Source: Wenzhouxiangellaceae bacterium
Lineage (GTDB): Bacteria; Pseudomonadota; Gammaproteobacteria; Xanthomonadales; Wenzhouxiangellaceae
Direction of reading: 5' to 3'
Assembly: GCA_028289455.1 (NCBI GenBank)
Contig: JANQPN010000060.1
Coordinates: forward strand, 62,001-126,000
DNA: 64,000 bases
Shown: piece after piece, positions 8,697 through 18,929 of the stretch
How the letters are laid out: every line of letters begins with the position of its first letter
Numbering within the stretch: the stretch's first letter is position 1
Notes under the pieces: model-generated
The model's input: the letters and a program-made list of their open reading frames with translations, nothing else
Database searches by the model: none
Told to the model about the DNA's origin: nothing
Translations under genes and position numbers: made by a program

Positions 8697-10919
8697 CTAT
8701 GGCTGGAGCTGCTTGAAATACTCGGCTATGGTCCGGTACACATGGGTTTGCGAGGTGCTGCCGCTGATGCCGTGCTTGGCACCTGGATAGGTCATCACAT
8801 CAAACAACTTGCCTTTATCCTGCAGGTCCTTGAACAGCAGGGTGCTGTGGGTGAACAGGACATTGTCATCGGCCATTCCATGAATAACCAGTAATGGTGT
8901 CTGGCCCTGTGGCGGCAGGTTATCGGTATAGCTGAGTACGTTCCCGGTTTGATAACCATCCGGGTTTTGCTGAGGGGTTTGCATATAGCGTTCGGTGTAA
9001 TGGGTGTCGTACAGACGCCAGTCGGTAACCGGTGCCACTGATACACCCAATGCATAGGCACCCTGGCCCTGGAGCACACTCATCAGCGTCATATACCCAC
9101 CGTAGCTCCAGCCGAACATGCCGATTCTGTCCGGATCGACATAACTGAGGCTTTTCAGATACTCCACACCGGTTAATTGGTCCTGGACTTCTACAGTGCC
9201 CATGCTGCGATAAATCGGGTTTTCGAAACGGGTGCCGCGGCGGGCGCTACCGCGGTTATCAATGGAAAACACCACAAAACCCTGTTGCGCCATGTATTGT
9301 TCGAACATTAGCCGGCGATCCCAGCTGTTGCCCACCACCTGCACATGCGGCCCGCCGTAGACATACACGAATACCGGATAACGCTGTGCCGGATCAAACC
9401 CCTGCGGTTTGAGCATGCGGTAATACAGTGTCTGTCCGTCTGCTGCAGTCAGCTCACCGAATTCAGTGGTCTGGTGACTGTCCAGATAAGCGGCATAGGG
9501 GTGATTATCGTCCAGGGCGTTTTCCAGCAACCAGGTCAGGCGCTGCCCATCGGCACTGTGCAGGGAAACCTGTGGCGGCTGGCTGCGGCTGGAGAATGTA
9601 TCGATATAGACATTGGCGCTGCCGGCCATATCAATGGCATGCCAGCCGGCCTGCTGACTGATGCGCTGAACTGGAGCGTTATCCTGCTGATAACCGACAG
9701 CATAAAGCTGCTGTTCAGTTGCGTTGTCCCGGTTGGCGGTGAAGTAGACCAGGCCGGCATCTTCATCAATGCCTTCAACCTTATCCACCGGCCAGTCCCC
9801 GGAGGTAATCTGTCGAATCAATTCACCTTTGTTGGAATACAAATACAGATGCCTGAAGCCTGAACGTTCCGAGGACCAGATAAATTGCTCGGTGTTGTTC
9901 AGGAAGTTCAGGTCATGGTGGAGATTGACCCAGGTGTCGGCAGTTTCGGTAATCCTGACGTGTTGGTGTTGTTTAGGCAGATCGGCAACCCTCAACTCCA
10001 GGGTTTTCTGATCACGTGACTGCCATTGATACATGAGGTGTTTGCTGTCGGGCATCCATTTAACCCGGGGCAGGTAAAAATCGCTTTCGCTGCCCAGATC
10101 CAGCCACTGCTTTTCACCGCCGTTGGCTGATACCACAGCAAGTTTCAGTATCACATTGGGAGTACCAGTATAAGGATAGCGCTGATCCACAACCGTAACC
10201 GAATCCGCATCGATTTCATACCGTTGGGTAATTTCCACCGGGCTTTCATCGAACTGGATAAAAGCGATTTTGCGGGAGTCCGGCGACCACCAGTACCCGG
10301 TATCCCGGTCCATTTCTTCCTGCGCGGCAAACTCGGCTACACCGTTGTGCCGGGTACCCGCTCCATCCATGGTCAGCTGACGCTCAACACCGCTGGCAAT
10401 ATCGATGACGAAAATATTCTGGTTGCGGATAAACGCTACCTGGCTGCCGTCCGGCGACAGTTGCGGGTCGGTTTCGAAAGCCTCGGTATTGGTCAGCCGT
10501 TTGGCTTCGGCTGAATCCAATTGATAGAAATACAGGTCCCCGTTTAAGGGAAACAGCAGCGCATCACCATTAGCTGACCATTGATAGGCCACAATGCCAC
10601 GCAACCCGGCCAGCCGCTGACGCTCGCGCCTTGCCTGCTCTTCGGCAGACAGCTTTTCCGCTTCCGGCACCAGTACCCGGGAATCAACCAGCAGACGGGT
10701 AGACTGCTCAGCGATGTTGTATTCCCATAAGTCCAGCTGCTCACGATCATCCGCCTTGCCCTGCAAAAACGTGACCCGGTCGCCGGTCGGCGAAATCTGC
10801 AAAGACCGCAGGTTGGGCCCGGCAATTGATGGGCTGGCGAATATTCGCTCTATGGTGAGGTTTTCAGCATGTGATATGGCTGCCATGGACAATATGCTCA
10901 GGAAAATCAGGACTCGCAT
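8697..10919 (-). CDS. Dipeptidyl peptidase IV-like S9 family peptidase
   Basis: 740 residues from the ATG that begins the signal peptide MRVLIFLSILSMAAISHA; longer starts at 10946 and 10988 would bury it. The N-terminal half is a DPP IV-type beta-propeller (FAAQEEMDRDTGYWWSPD carries the Glu pair that holds the substrate N-terminus in this family). The C-terminal alpha/beta hydrolase has GWSYGGYM (nucleophile Ser about 605), GMADDNVLF (Asp about 685) and GAKHGI (His about 716). It should cleave N-terminal dipeptides, commonly after proline, in the periplasm. It is last in a same-strand run VOC-SDR-phosphoesterase-peptidase with short gaps, suggesting one operon. Function assignment is firm; exact specificity is inferred. 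Confidence 0.92.
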   Translation of the reverse strand: MRVLIFLSILSMAAISHAENLTIERIFASPSIAGPNLRSLQISPTGDRVTFLQGKADDREQLDLWEYNIAEQSTRLLVDSRVLVPEAEKLSAEEQARRERQRLAGLRGIVAYQWSANGDALLFPLNGDLYFYQLDSAEAKRLTNTEAFETDPQLSPDGSQVAFIRNQNIFVIDIASGVERQLTMDGAGTRHNGVAEFAAQEEMDRDTGYWWSPDSRKIAFIQFDESPVEITQRYEIDADSVTVVDQRYPYTGTPNVILKLAVVSANGGEKQWLDLGSESDFYLPRVKWMPDSKHLMYQWQSRDQKTLELRVADLPKQHQHVRITETADTWVNLHHDLNFLNNTEQFIWSSERSGFRHLYLYSNKGELIRQITSGDWPVDKVEGIDEDAGLVYFTANRDNATEQQLYAVGYQQDNAPVQRISQQAGWHAIDMAGSANVYIDTFSSRSQPPQVSLHSADGQRLTWLLENALDDNHPYAAYLDSHQTTEFGELTAADGQTLYYRMLKPQGFDPAQRYPVFVYVYGGPHVQVVGNSWDRRLMFEQYMAQQGFVVFSIDNRGSARRGTRFENPIYRSMGTVEVQDQLTGVEYLKSLSYVDPDRIGMFGWSYGGYMTLMSVLQGQGAYALGVSVAPVTDWRLYDTHYTERYMQTPQQNPDGYQTGNVLSYTDNLPPQGQTPLLVIHGMADDNVLFTHSTLLFKDLQDKGKLFDVMTYPGAKHGISGSTSQTHVYRTIAEYFKQLQP

Positions 10920-10998
10920 GATGGTTCTTCGTGTAACCCGGGGCATAGTAGAACCTATCTCAAAATTAAACACAACGCTGCGGCACACAGCGGCCGGA

Positions 10999-12300
10999 TC
11001 AGTGACAGGTATTCTGAGTAGATATCATAAAGGCATCCGCCAGCTGGCCTTCGCTGTTTAAAAAACGGCTGTGCAGGCAGTTCTGATCGACATCAATAAT
11101 CACCGTGCCACCCTGGTTGAGCCCCACCGCCATGGCCGGGTGGTCGATGGCCCCTGGGCGCAGTTCGGCGGTACTCCCCAGTACCTGATAGACAGTGCCG
11201 CAATCGTTTTGACAATCGGCTGCTTTATTGAACAGATCATTGTTACCTTGCCCCCGCGAGACAATCATGGCGTCGGTCAGTGTTCCGGATTTTCCGTAAT
11301 GGCCATTGAGCAGGTGGCTGCGTTCATACACATGGCTGTGGCCGGTCAGCACCAGGTCCACATCGTGCTGCTCCAGTACCGGCAACACATGCTTTCGCAC
11401 CAGCGCTATTCGACGGTCGCTGCCACCAGTATCATCCGAGTCGTGAGAACCCTTGCTGTAGGGCGCATGATGAAAAGCTGCGATGACCCAGGGTCGGGTG
11501 TTGGCCTGCAGGTCCTGCTTCAACCAGGCAAGCATGGCAGGCCGATCATGGATAATCGCCCAGGCGGTGTCCAGCACCACCAGATGCAGCGGCCCCTGAT
11601 CCAGCGAATAAAAGTGCTGGCTGCCGGAAGCCACGCCACCCAGCTCACCTGCTGCAGGGAAATCGAATATTCGCATGTAGGCACGCCGGCGGATATCATG
11701 GTTGCCGGCCACCGGAATCAGATTAAAACGGCTTAGCCAGGATTCATACGGTGTGAAAATCGATGCTTGGAACTCCCGGTTTCTGCCCGAGGTATAGGCG
11801 TTATCGCCGGTTGTTATCCACAAATCCATCAGGGTTCGGCCTGGGCGGGCATTCTGTTGCAGCCATTGCTGGCCTGCAGACCGGCTTGCCTGATGCAGCT
11901 CACCTTCGCTGCCCGGGTCACCCAATACCCAAAGCCGGACAGCTTGCGGTGGGCTGTCAAATGCCGGTGGTGTGGTGAAGCTGTGTTCTCGTCCAGAAGA
12001 TGTGTTGCCCGAGTCGATAACTCGATAACGATATTGTGTGGCTGGGGTCAGCTGCTGCAGTTCCAGCCGATGTTCTTTTCCGGGCGGCTGTTGATTTTGC
12101 ACGGTAACGCCATTCAGCTGAAGGGCTGTATTGGTATCCTGTGTCGTCTGCCAGCGGATAACCACCCCGGTAGGTGAAAGCTTTTGCAGATATGGCCCGC
12201 GCTGGCCATGGTAAATGCTATCGTTTTCTACCTGTATCTGGCGGATAACAACACCCGCCAGTACTATCATTAAAAAAACCGCAAACCAGCGTCTCATCAT
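10999..12300 (-). CDS. Purple-acid-phosphatase-like metallophosphoesterase
   Basis: 433 residues. An N-terminal hydrophobic stretch (WFAVFLMIVLAGVVI) acts as signal or anchor. A fibronectin-like N-terminal domain follows (YLQKLSPTGVVIRWQT), as in purple acid phosphatases. The calcineurin-fold catalytic domain shows GDPGSEG, TTGDNAYTSG, VAGNHDIRR, FHHAPYSKGSHDSDD and LTGHSHVYERS, covering the usual dinuclear metal ligands. Expected to hydrolyse phosphomonoesters or diesters outside the cytoplasm. Its ATG directly abuts the stop codon of the upstream SDR gene (TAA then ATG), so the two are almost certainly translated from one transcript. Confidence 0.9.
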   Translation of the reverse strand: MMRRWFAVFLMIVLAGVVIRQIQVENDSIYHGQRGPYLQKLSPTGVVIRWQTTQDTNTALQLNGVTVQNQQPPGKEHRLELQQLTPATQYRYRVIDSGNTSSGREHSFTTPPAFDSPPQAVRLWVLGDPGSEGELHQASRSAGQQWLQQNARPGRTLMDLWITTGDNAYTSGRNREFQASIFTPYESWLSRFNLIPVAGNHDIRRRAYMRIFDFPAAGELGGVASGSQHFYSLDQGPLHLVVLDTAWAIIHDRPAMLAWLKQDLQANTRPWVIAAFHHAPYSKGSHDSDDTGGSDRRIALVRKHVLPVLEQHDVDLVLTGHSHVYERSHLLNGHYGKSGTLTDAMIVSRGQGNNDLFNKAADCQNDCGTVYQVLGSTAELRPGAIDHPAMAVGLNQGGTVIIDVDQNCLHSRFLNSEGQLADAFMISTQNTCH

Positions 12301-13026
12301 TTACCAGTCTATCGGTTTTCGGTCCCGGTAAAATCCACCGCTTGTAGTAATGTCATCAGAGCTGGCCAGCCATACGATGGTATCGGCTCCCTGGCTGACA
12401 TTCCTGTCTGCATTCTGACCACCCATCCCGGTACGCACCCAGCCGGGACAAGCCGCATTGACCCGGATTTTGGCTCCGCCGGGTATATTTGCCAGCTTCG
12501 CAGCCATCACTTTGGTTAACGCATTCAGGGCGGTTTTGGACATCCGGTAAGCCAGATAACCATCGCCCATTGATGCCAGCTGGCCCATACCTGAGGATAC
12601 ATTTACAACCCGGGCGCCCTCGGCCAGCTGGGGTGCCAGCGCCTGGATCATCCGTAAAGCGCCCAGCGTGTTGATATTGAAGGTTTCCATTGCCATGGTG
12701 GGGTCCAGCTGCAGCGGGTCTGCGCTGCCGTCGACCTGGTTATCCAATAACACCCCGGCATTGTTGATCAGCGCGTGCACCTGCTGCTCGCCGGTCTGCA
12801 GCCATTTAACCAGCGCCTGGCAGTCACCGCTGCGGGTAACGTCCAGCTTGCGCAGCTCAATCTGCAGACCCTGATCCTGCAACGGCTTTAATACCGCCGC
12901 ACCCTGATTGATGTCTCTGCAGCAGGCAGCAACCTGCCAGCCTTTGCCGGCCAGCTGCCGGGTGATTTCCAAACCGATGCCACGATTGGCCCCGGTTACC
13001 ACTGCCATTTTTGTATTGTCGGTCAT
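12301..13026 (-). CDS. Short-chain dehydrogenase/reductase (SDR)
   Basis: 241 residues. It has TGANRGIGLE near the N-terminus, LINNAGVL, VNVSSGMG and the active-site pair YRMSKTALN. The N-terminal motif and length fit classical SDRs of the carbonyl-reductase-like type. Its start overlaps the stop of the upstream VOC gene (the T of ATG is shared in TAATG) and its stop abuts the phosphoesterase start, so it sits in the middle of a tightly packed operon. Substrate unknown. Confidence 0.9.
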   Translation of the reverse strand: MTDNTKMAVVTGANRGIGLEITRQLAGKGWQVAACCRDINQGAAVLKPLQDQGLQIELRKLDVTRSGDCQALVKWLQTGEQQVHALINNAGVLLDNQVDGSADPLQLDPTMAMETFNINTLGALRMIQALAPQLAEGARVVNVSSGMGQLASMGDGYLAYRMSKTALNALTKVMAAKLANIPGGAKIRVNAACPGWVRTGMGGQNADRNVSQGADTIVWLASSDDITTSGGFYRDRKPIDW

Positions 13027-13412
13027 TACTCTCCTGGAATTTTTTCAGGTGGTTGCCACAATTCGACTTTATTCCCGTCCGGGTCGATAAACCAGCCAAA
13101 CTTGCCATACTCGGAATCCTCCGGATCACCGCTCAGTTCCGCCCCGCCTTCCACGACCTGTGCCAATGCCTGCTCCAGATCGTCAACTATCAGATTCATC
13201 ATGAATGCTTTATCGCTGGGCTGGAAGTACTCGGTGTCCTGGCTGAACGGACTCCAGACGGTGTAACCGCCCTTGGGCATGCCGTCCGGTTTCAGCACAA
13301 CGTAGCCATGCTCATCAACCGGAATATTCAGCCACTTACCATACCAGGCTGTTAATGCCTTGGGGTCTTTGCTTTTAAAGAATAATCCGCCTAAACCTAA
13401 TACACGCGCCAT
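13026..13412 (-). CDS. VOC (glyoxalase/bleomycin-resistance fold) family protein
   Basis: 128 residues, one pair of VOC beta-alpha-beta modules. Visible features are GLGGLFFKSKDPKALTAWY at the N-terminus and KFGWFIDPDGNKVELWQPP at the C-terminus, the latter containing the usual metal-ligand Glu of DPDGNxVEL. Proteins of this size are usually metal-dependent lyases, isomerases or binding proteins; the reaction cannot be deduced. It is the first gene of the operon with SDR, phosphoesterase and S9 peptidase. Confidence 0.88.
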   Translation of the reverse strand: MARVLGLGGLFFKSKDPKALTAWYGKWLNIPVDEHGYVVLKPDGMPKGGYTVWSPFSQDTEYFQPSDKAFMMNLIVDDLEQALAQVVEGGAELSGDPEDSEYGKFGWFIDPDGNKVELWQPPEKIPGE

Positions 13413-13463
13413 TATTTTATCTCTTTGTCAGCTGTCACTAGGATAACCTGTGGAAGGTTATGG

Positions 13464-13949
13464 TTACCATAAACGCAATATCAGAAACCATCCGATTATC
13501 ATAAAACTGATGGCCAGCTTGGCTGCCATACCGACAATGACGCCAAACCATGCACCCACACCGGCACGCGTGGCGTGGTAAAAATCGTTCACATTGAGTA
13601 GCTCACCCAGCAGCGCGCCGACAAACGGCCCCAGCAATATCCCGGGAATACCAAAGAACACACCAACCACCGTACCGATGGCTGCGCCTGCCAGTGCGCT
13701 GCGGCTTGCCCCGGCTGCCCGTGCGCCGCCAATTCCAGCGATAAAGTCCAGCGCCATGGCAATCGCAGTCAATACTGCGAATATCGCCAGTGACCACACC
13801 CCGATATAGGCGAAATCGTCAATCCAGGCTGCCAGCAGGACACCGGTGAACACCAGCACAGGCCCCGGTATCACCGGTAATATGGCACCGATAAGGCCGG
13901 CCAGCATCAGCAGACCTGCCAATATCCACCAAAGTATTGCCCAGTCCAT
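13464..13949 (-). CDS. DUF456 family membrane protein
   Basis: 161 residues, almost all hydrophobic, with four to five predicted membrane helices. The N-terminal [20 protein letters not shown] and the central glycine-rich [20 protein letters not shown] are typical of DUF456 proteins, which are thought to be made of duplicated glycine-zipper-like halves. Function is unknown. It is divergent from rppH, with starts about 95 bp apart, so the two share a regulatory region. Confidence 0.85.
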   Translation of the reverse strand: MDWAILWWILAGLLMLAGLIGAILPVIPGPVLVFTGVLLAAWIDDFAYIGVWSLAIFAVLTAIAMALDFIAGIGGARAAGASRSALAGAAIGTVVGVFFGIPGILLGPFVGALLGELLNVNDFYHATRAGVGAWFGVIVGMAAKLAISFMIIGWFLILRLW

Positions 13950-14044
13950 TATTTAATCCTTTTTATCAGAATGCAGATGTACATTATCCAACCTTTGTTT
14001 TATTATTCAATCAGTTAACTTTTGCGCTAATGCGCATCAATGCA

Positions 14045-14521
14045 ATGATAGATCCTGATGGATATCGACCCAATGTCGGCATTGTGGTAGTGCGTGATGA
14101 CAATTGTGTTTTGTGGGCAAAACGCATCCATGACAATGGCTGGCAATTCCCTCAGGGGGGTATGAATACCGATGAAACGCCGCTGGAGGCCATGTATCGG
14201 GAACTGCGGGAAGAAACCGGATTATGCCCTGAACATGTTGACATCCTGGGCGTTACCCCTGGCTGGCTGAAATATCAGCTGCCCTACCGCTACCGGCGTA
14301 AAAACAGTAAACCATTGTGTATCGGACAAAAGCAGGTCTGGTATCTGGTCAGACTGTGCGGCGACGAATCTCTGATTACCTTAAGCGGCGCGGACGGCAG
14401 CAAAGCCGAATTTCAGGAATACCGCTGGGTGGATTACTGGTACCCGCCGAAGCATGTGATCAGATTCAAACGTGATGTTTACACCCGGGCACTCACTCAC
14501 CTGCAGACCTTTCTGGAATAA
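14045..14521 (+). CDS. rppH: RNA pyrophosphohydrolase RppH
   Basis: 158 residues from the ATG of [15 protein letters not shown], which matches the conserved RppH N-terminus; ORF starts further upstream would add non-homologous residues. The Nudix box is complete: [20 protein letters not shown] followed by TGL. Downstream PVCIGQK-type conservation is seen as [13 protein letters not shown]. The enzyme removes pyrophosphate from the 5' end of triphosphorylated transcripts and so starts RNase E-dependent decay in the cytoplasm. It is followed after two bases by a marC-type gene on the same strand. Confidence 0.95.
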   Translation: MIDPDGYRPNVGIVVVRDDNCVLWAKRIHDNGWQFPQGGMNTDETPLEAMYRELREETGLCPEHVDILGVTPGWLKYQLPYRYRRKNSKPLCIGQKQVWYLVRLCGDESLITLSGADGSKAEFQEYRWVDYWYPPKHVIRFKRDVYTRALTHLQTFLE

Positions 14522-14523
14522 CC

Positions 14524-15120
14524 ATGGATTTTGTTAGTGCCGCTCTGTTGCTGTTTCTGACCATGGACCCTTTGGGCAATGTTCCTCTGTTCCTGAGCAT
14601 TTTGGAATCTGTCCCGGACAAGCGCCGATTGAAAGTGGTTTCCAGGGAACTACTGCTGGCTCTGCTGATCATGGTTATTTTCCTGTACCTGGGCCAGCCG
14701 GTACTGGACGCATTAAAGCTGAGCCCGGAATCGATCAGTATTGCCGGCGGGATCATTTTGTTCCTGATCGCGTTGAAAATGGTTTTCCCGGTTCCCCGGG
14801 CAGCAGCCGCTGATGAGGCCATCGACGGTGAACCGCTGCTGGTGCCTCTGGCTGTGCCTTTGATCGCCGGCCCTTCAACACTGGCCATTCTGATGCTGCT
14901 GGTCAGCCGGGAGCCCGGCCAACAGCAAATCTGGTTGCTGGCGCTGCTGGCCGCCTGGTTTGTGAGCGCGATCATCCTGCTGGCCGCAACCCGCCTGCAG
15001 AAACTGCTGGGCAAACGCGGCCTGATTGCCATGGAACGCTTGATGGGCCTGGTGCTGGTGGCTCTGTCAGTACAGATGTTCCTGGATGGCATCGCCAATT
15101 ATCTTGGGAAAAATATATGA
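14524..15120 (+). CDS. MarC/YhgN family inner-membrane protein
   Basis: 198 residues with about six hydrophobic segments. The N-terminal FLTMDPLGNVPLFLSIL and the middle PLAVPLIAGPSTLAILMLL are the two half-repeats with the conserved DPxGN/P and AGPS elements of the MarC (UPF0056) family. The transported substrate, if any, is not established for this family. The gene starts two bases after rppH and its stop overlaps the start of the M28 peptidase gene (ATGA), so the three are probably one transcript. Confidence 0.9.
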   Translation: MDFVSAALLLFLTMDPLGNVPLFLSILESVPDKRRLKVVSRELLLALLIMVIFLYLGQPVLDALKLSPESISIAGGIILFLIALKMVFPVPRAAAADEAIDGEPLLVPLAVPLIAGPSTLAILMLLVSREPGQQQIWLLALLAAWFVSAIILLAATRLQKLLGKRGLIAMERLMGLVLVALSVQMFLDGIANYLGKNI

Positions 15121-16565
15121 AGAATTTATTGATCACGGTGCTGATAACCGTGGTGCTGTCTTCCGTTTCTGAAACCGTTTCTGCGCAGGCTTCATCGTTC
15201 ATGCCCAGGATCAGTGGTGCAGACATTGCCATTGCCGAAGAATTGCGCCGCAAAGGCATGGCGGGAGAACATACCGCTTATCAGCTGGTCAGCTCGCTGA
15301 CCACAGAGGTCGGCCCGCGGCCCGGCGGCAGCCCGGCTGATGCCAAGGCGGTACAGTGGGCTGTCAATAATTTACGTAAAATGGGTTTTGACCGGGTTTG
15401 GACCGAGTCGGTGGATTTCCCTTACTGGCGTCGTGGCGATGAATCGGCAACACTGGTGTCACACGGCAATCAATACATGGCGTTGACGGCCCTGGGTGGA
15501 ACCCCGGGAACACCGGAAAACGGAATAACCGCCGAAGTTGTGCACTTCAAAACACTGGAAGATCTGCAGAATGCGGAACCTGCAAGGGTTCGCGGCAAAA
15601 TTGCCTTTATCAGTAACCGTATGCAACCCTCACGAGATGGCTCAGGTTATGGCAGGGCTGTTGTTGCCCGCAGCCAGGGACCGGCTGTTGCTGCACAGAA
15701 AGGGGCGCTGGCACTGGTTATCCGTTCCATAGGTACCGACAACGACCGGCTGCCGCATACCGGCGCGATCCGCCTGCCTGATAACGGCAGAGTGGTCCCC
15801 GCTGCTGCATTATCCAATCCGGATGCCGACCAGCTGGTACGCCTGTTCGAACACGGAATGCGGCCGCGAATTGAATTGATACTGGACGTGGGCTTTGCCG
15901 GAAAAGCGACTTCTTACAATGTTTTTGGAGAAGTTACCGGCAGTGAGTCTGAAGACTTTATTCTGATGGGTGCACACCTGGATTCCTGGGATATGGGTAC
16001 CGGTGCGCTTGATGATGGTGCAGGCGTTGCTATTGTGATGACAGCCGCAGATCTGATTGCCAATCAGTCTAAGCGGCCTAAACGGGGGATTCGTGTAGCA
16101 TTATTTGCCAACGAGGAGCAGGGGTTGTTTGGCGGCCGGGCGTATCTGGCCGAACAGTTGAACAATGAATCGGCCGGGTTGATGCAACATCTATTTGTGG
16201 TTGAATCAGATCTGGGCGCCGGGCGGATATACCGAATTGACGGCCGGGTTAATCAGCTGGGCTGGGCCATGGTGCAATCCATCCACCGGCATCTGGCGCC
16301 ACTGGGTATTGAGCTTGGAGAAAATGACAGACCCGGCGGCAGCGATATTTTTCCGATGATCCAGGCCGGTGTGGCTAATATTGCGTTGCGCCAGGACGCC
16401 TCTGAATACTTTGACCTGCATCACACCGATAATGATACGCTGGATAAAATTGACCCCGAAGCATTGAACCAGAATGTTGCCGCATATGCCGTGCTTGGCT
16501 GGCTTGCAGCTAATCACGATATTAATTTTGGTACTGGTGAACTGGGGCCGTTGACACTCAACTGA
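15117..16565 (+). CDS. Secreted M28 family zinc aminopeptidase
   Basis: 482 residues with a signal peptide (ITVLITVVLSSVSETVSAQA). A PA-type insert (residues about 135-240) precedes the catalytic domain. Metal ligands of the co-catalytic zinc site are seen in GAHLDSWDMGTGALDDGAG (His and bridging Asp), FANEEQGLFG (catalytic Glu and ligand), VVESDLGAG (Asp) and FDLHHTDNDTLD (His). It should release N-terminal amino acids or dipeptides in the periplasm or outside the cell, which fits the S9 and M14 peptidases nearby. Start overlaps the marC stop by four bases. Confidence 0.93.
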   Translation: MKNLLITVLITVVLSSVSETVSAQASSFMPRISGADIAIAEELRRKGMAGEHTAYQLVSSLTTEVGPRPGGSPADAKAVQWAVNNLRKMGFDRVWTESVDFPYWRRGDESATLVSHGNQYMALTALGGTPGTPENGITAEVVHFKTLEDLQNAEPARVRGKIAFISNRMQPSRDGSGYGRAVVARSQGPAVAAQKGALALVIRSIGTDNDRLPHTGAIRLPDNGRVVPAAALSNPDADQLVRLFEHGMRPRIELILDVGFAGKATSYNVFGEVTGSESEDFILMGAHLDSWDMGTGALDDGAGVAIVMTAADLIANQSKRPKRGIRVALFANEEQGLFGGRAYLAEQLNNESAGLMQHLFVVESDLGAGRIYRIDGRVNQLGWAMVQSIHRHLAPLGIELGENDRPGGSDIFPMIQAGVANIALRQDASEYFDLHHTDNDTLDKIDPEALNQNVAAYAVLGWLAANHDINFGTGELGPLTLN

Positions 16566-16627
16566 TACCCGGCGGCTAGTCAGCTGAATTACTTTTGCTG
16601 ACGCAATGAATAACTAATCGAGAAAAT

Positions 16628-16648
16628 GGTGGCGGCAATACCGCCACC
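16628..16648. terminator. GC-rich hairpin between convergent genes
   Basis: GGTGGCGG and CCGCCACC form a perfect 8-bp stem around a 5-base loop between the convergent M28 peptidase and molybdenum hydroxylase genes. The position fits a bidirectional terminator; the flanking T-runs are weak on both strands. Confidence 0.6.
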
Positions 16649-16655
16649 CGGCCAT

Positions 16656-18929
16656 TTAAGCTGTCATGGCATCACGCAATTGATTGCCTATGGGCAGGCT
16701 GCGGATTCTTACCCCACAGGCAGCAAATATTGCATTGGTCAACGCCGGCGCTGCAGACGGTATACCCATTTCACCCACACCGGTGGGCACATCGTCATAC
16801 GGCAGTATGTGTGATTCAAACAAGCTGGGCACACCAGCTATCCGCATTAATGGGTAGTCATGGAAATTGCTTTGCTGAATCTGCCCGTCTTTCACGGTAA
16901 TTTCCAGACCCAAAGCTGTGCTGATGCCATCCACTGTGCCGCCCTGCAGTTGTGCTTCCACGGCATTGGGATGAACCGCCAGCCCACAGTCAATGGCTGC
17001 CACAATCCGCTCGATCTGCAATTCTCCACTGTCGCTGACCGTTACTTCAAAAGCATGTGCGGCATAACCGCCAAAAGTACAATGGGTGGCCAGACCTACG
17101 CCGCGACCCTTCGGCCGTTCACGCTTATGGTCAATTCGCTCGGCGACAAATTTGATCAGTTTGGCCAGCCTGCCGGGGTTAAATGTGGGACCCCCATGAT
17201 TGCCGTATTCCAGCTCCCGTTCTCCACCGAGCAGATCCAGTTGCAATTGCAGAATGTCCTGACCGGTTTCGTGTGCAATTTCGTCCAGGAAACTTTGAAT
17301 GACGAAGGCATTGGCGGTATGCGCTGGCGCCCGCCATGAGCCTCTGGGCAGGCCAATGGTATTGTGGAAATATTCCAGCCTGAAGTTGTCGATGATTCTT
17401 CTGGGAAAATCATCGGAATACAGTTCTGGCTGCCACAGGTTTTCATCCGGCATATTCGGACGACGGTAGTACTTACTGGCACTGGCCAGTCGTTGCGTCC
17501 AGGCAACCGGTTTGTTATCTGCATCCAGGCCGATTTGCATTTCATGCAGCCCGGCAGGCCGGTAGAAATCATTGCGAATGTCGTCTTCGCGGGTCCATTG
17601 CAGTTTGATCGGCCATCCGGTTTGCTTGGAGATCATGGCCGCTTCGGCGACATAATCATTCGTTAGCCTGCGGCCGAAGCCACCGCCCACCCGGCTGACT
17701 TCAACGTGAATGTGCTCGCGCTCAATGCCGGTTACCGCTGCCGCTGACCGTGATGCACCACTTGGACCTTGTGTTGGCGCGACGATATGACAACGATCCT
17801 GCTGCACATAGGCGAAGCAGTTTTGCGGTTCCAGTGGAGCATGGGATACAAACGGTATCTTATAGCGGCGGGTGATGGTTTTTTCGGCCGATGACATGGC
17901 CTCAGTGAACTCGCCGTCATCAACCACCACTTGTCCTTCACCTTCCAGCATATCGTTGTTCTGCTGCCAGAAGCTGTCGATATTGTCTTTGGCGTTGGGA
18001 CCTGGGTTCCACTCAACCTGCAGTGCTTCACGACCCTTAATGGCCGCCCAGGTAGATGTCGCCACCACGGCCACACCATGCGCCAGAATGATATAGGGAG
18101 CCCCAAGCTCCGGGCCTTCGATTTTGAATACATCCAGCACCCCTTCGACCTGACGGGCGGCGGTATCATCAAATGACTTGACCGTCCCGTTCAGATAAGG
18201 CGAACGGGCGATTACTGCATAGCGCATATCCGGATATTGTGTATCGACACCATATTTCGCCTTACCGGTGACAATGTCCCTGGCATCAATAGTGTTCTTC
18301 CGCTGACCGACAATTCGGTATTCACTTATCGCCTTTAATGGCGGAGCCTCTTCCGGCATATCCAGCAGTGCCGCCGCCTCTGCGACTTCACCATAAGCCA
18401 GCTGTCGGGACGGTGAGTCGCAAACCACAACTCCCGGCCTGGTGTAGCAGCTGTCCTCCGCAACACCCCATTGCTGTGCCGCGGCCCGAATCAGCTGCCG
18501 GCGGGCGGTTGCGCCTACCTGGCGCATGTATTCCCAGTTGCCGGTCAGGCCGGTACTGCCACCGACACCCTGAACACCGTATTTCCAGGTATAACCATCT
18601 GCTGTTTTCACCAGGCCAAGAGGCATCGGTTTAACGCTGACTTTGCTCCACTCAACATCCAGTTCCTCAGCCACCAGCATCGGTAATGCAGTTCGGACGC
18701 CCTGACCGATTTCCGGTTGATTGGTGCCGATGATCACATCACCACTGGCTGTGATTTCCACGAAAAATCCTATCTGCCGTTCTGTCTCTGAATCATCCGC
18801 GATACCCGTCAGGCTGAACGCTGGAATACCCAGAACAAACCCACCTGCAACACTTGATCCGGCAATCAGAAAGCGGCGACGACTGTGATCGATACTGCCC
18901 GATGTTGACTTGTTAACCACGGCACTCAT
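16656..18929 (-). CDS. Molybdenum hydroxylase large subunit (IorB-like)
   Basis: 757 residues from the ATG that overlaps the stop of the small-subunit gene (ATGA). The N-terminus carries a twin-arginine signal, [17 protein letters not shown], so it is exported folded with cofactor. Xanthine-dehydrogenase family molybdopterin-binding motifs are present: [35 protein letters not shown], and [20 protein letters not shown] with the likely catalytic Glu. The two-subunit layout without a FAD subunit matches isoquinoline 1-oxidoreductase and related aldehyde dehydrogenases, which pass electrons to a cytochrome or quinone. The substrate cannot be told, and no cytochrome or XdhC-like maturation gene is next to it. 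Confidence 0.9.
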   Translation of the reverse strand: MSAVVNKSTSGSIDHSRRRFLIAGSSVAGGFVLGIPAFSLTGIADDSETERQIGFFVEITASGDVIIGTNQPEIGQGVRTALPMLVAEELDVEWSKVSVKPMPLGLVKTADGYTWKYGVQGVGGSTGLTGNWEYMRQVGATARRQLIRAAAQQWGVAEDSCYTRPGVVVCDSPSRQLAYGEVAEAAALLDMPEEAPPLKAISEYRIVGQRKNTIDARDIVTGKAKYGVDTQYPDMRYAVIARSPYLNGTVKSFDDTAARQVEGVLDVFKIEGPELGAPYIILAHGVAVVATSTWAAIKGREALQVEWNPGPNAKDNIDSFWQQNNDMLEGEGQVVVDDGEFTEAMSSAEKTITRRYKIPFVSHAPLEPQNCFAYVQQDRCHIVAPTQGPSGASRSAAAVTGIEREHIHVEVSRVGGGFGRRLTNDYVAEAAMISKQTGWPIKLQWTREDDIRNDFYRPAGLHEMQIGLDADNKPVAWTQRLASASKYYRRPNMPDENLWQPELYSDDFPRRIIDNFRLEYFHNTIGLPRGSWRAPAHTANAFVIQSFLDEIAHETGQDILQLQLDLLGGERELEYGNHGGPTFNPGRLAKLIKFVAERIDHKRERPKGRGVGLATHCTFGGYAAHAFEVTVSDSGELQIERIVAAIDCGLAVHPNAVEAQLQGGTVDGISTALGLEITVKDGQIQQSNFHDYPLMRIAGVPSLFESHILPYDDVPTGVGEMGIPSAAPALTNAIFAACGVRIRSLPIGNQLRDAMTA

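Noticed and set aside
9345..9863. 172-codon plus-strand open frame
   Set aside because: Lies wholly antisense to the S9 peptidase gene and has no recognisable protein features.
10013..10018. CACGTG as possible parS
   Set aside because: Only the 6-bp core matches; flanks do not fit the 16-bp consensus. The same holds for 21827-21832 and 46241-46246.
11071..11736. 221-codon plus-strand open frame
   Set aside because: Antisense to the metallophosphoesterase; composition mirrors the real gene and no start signal is seen.
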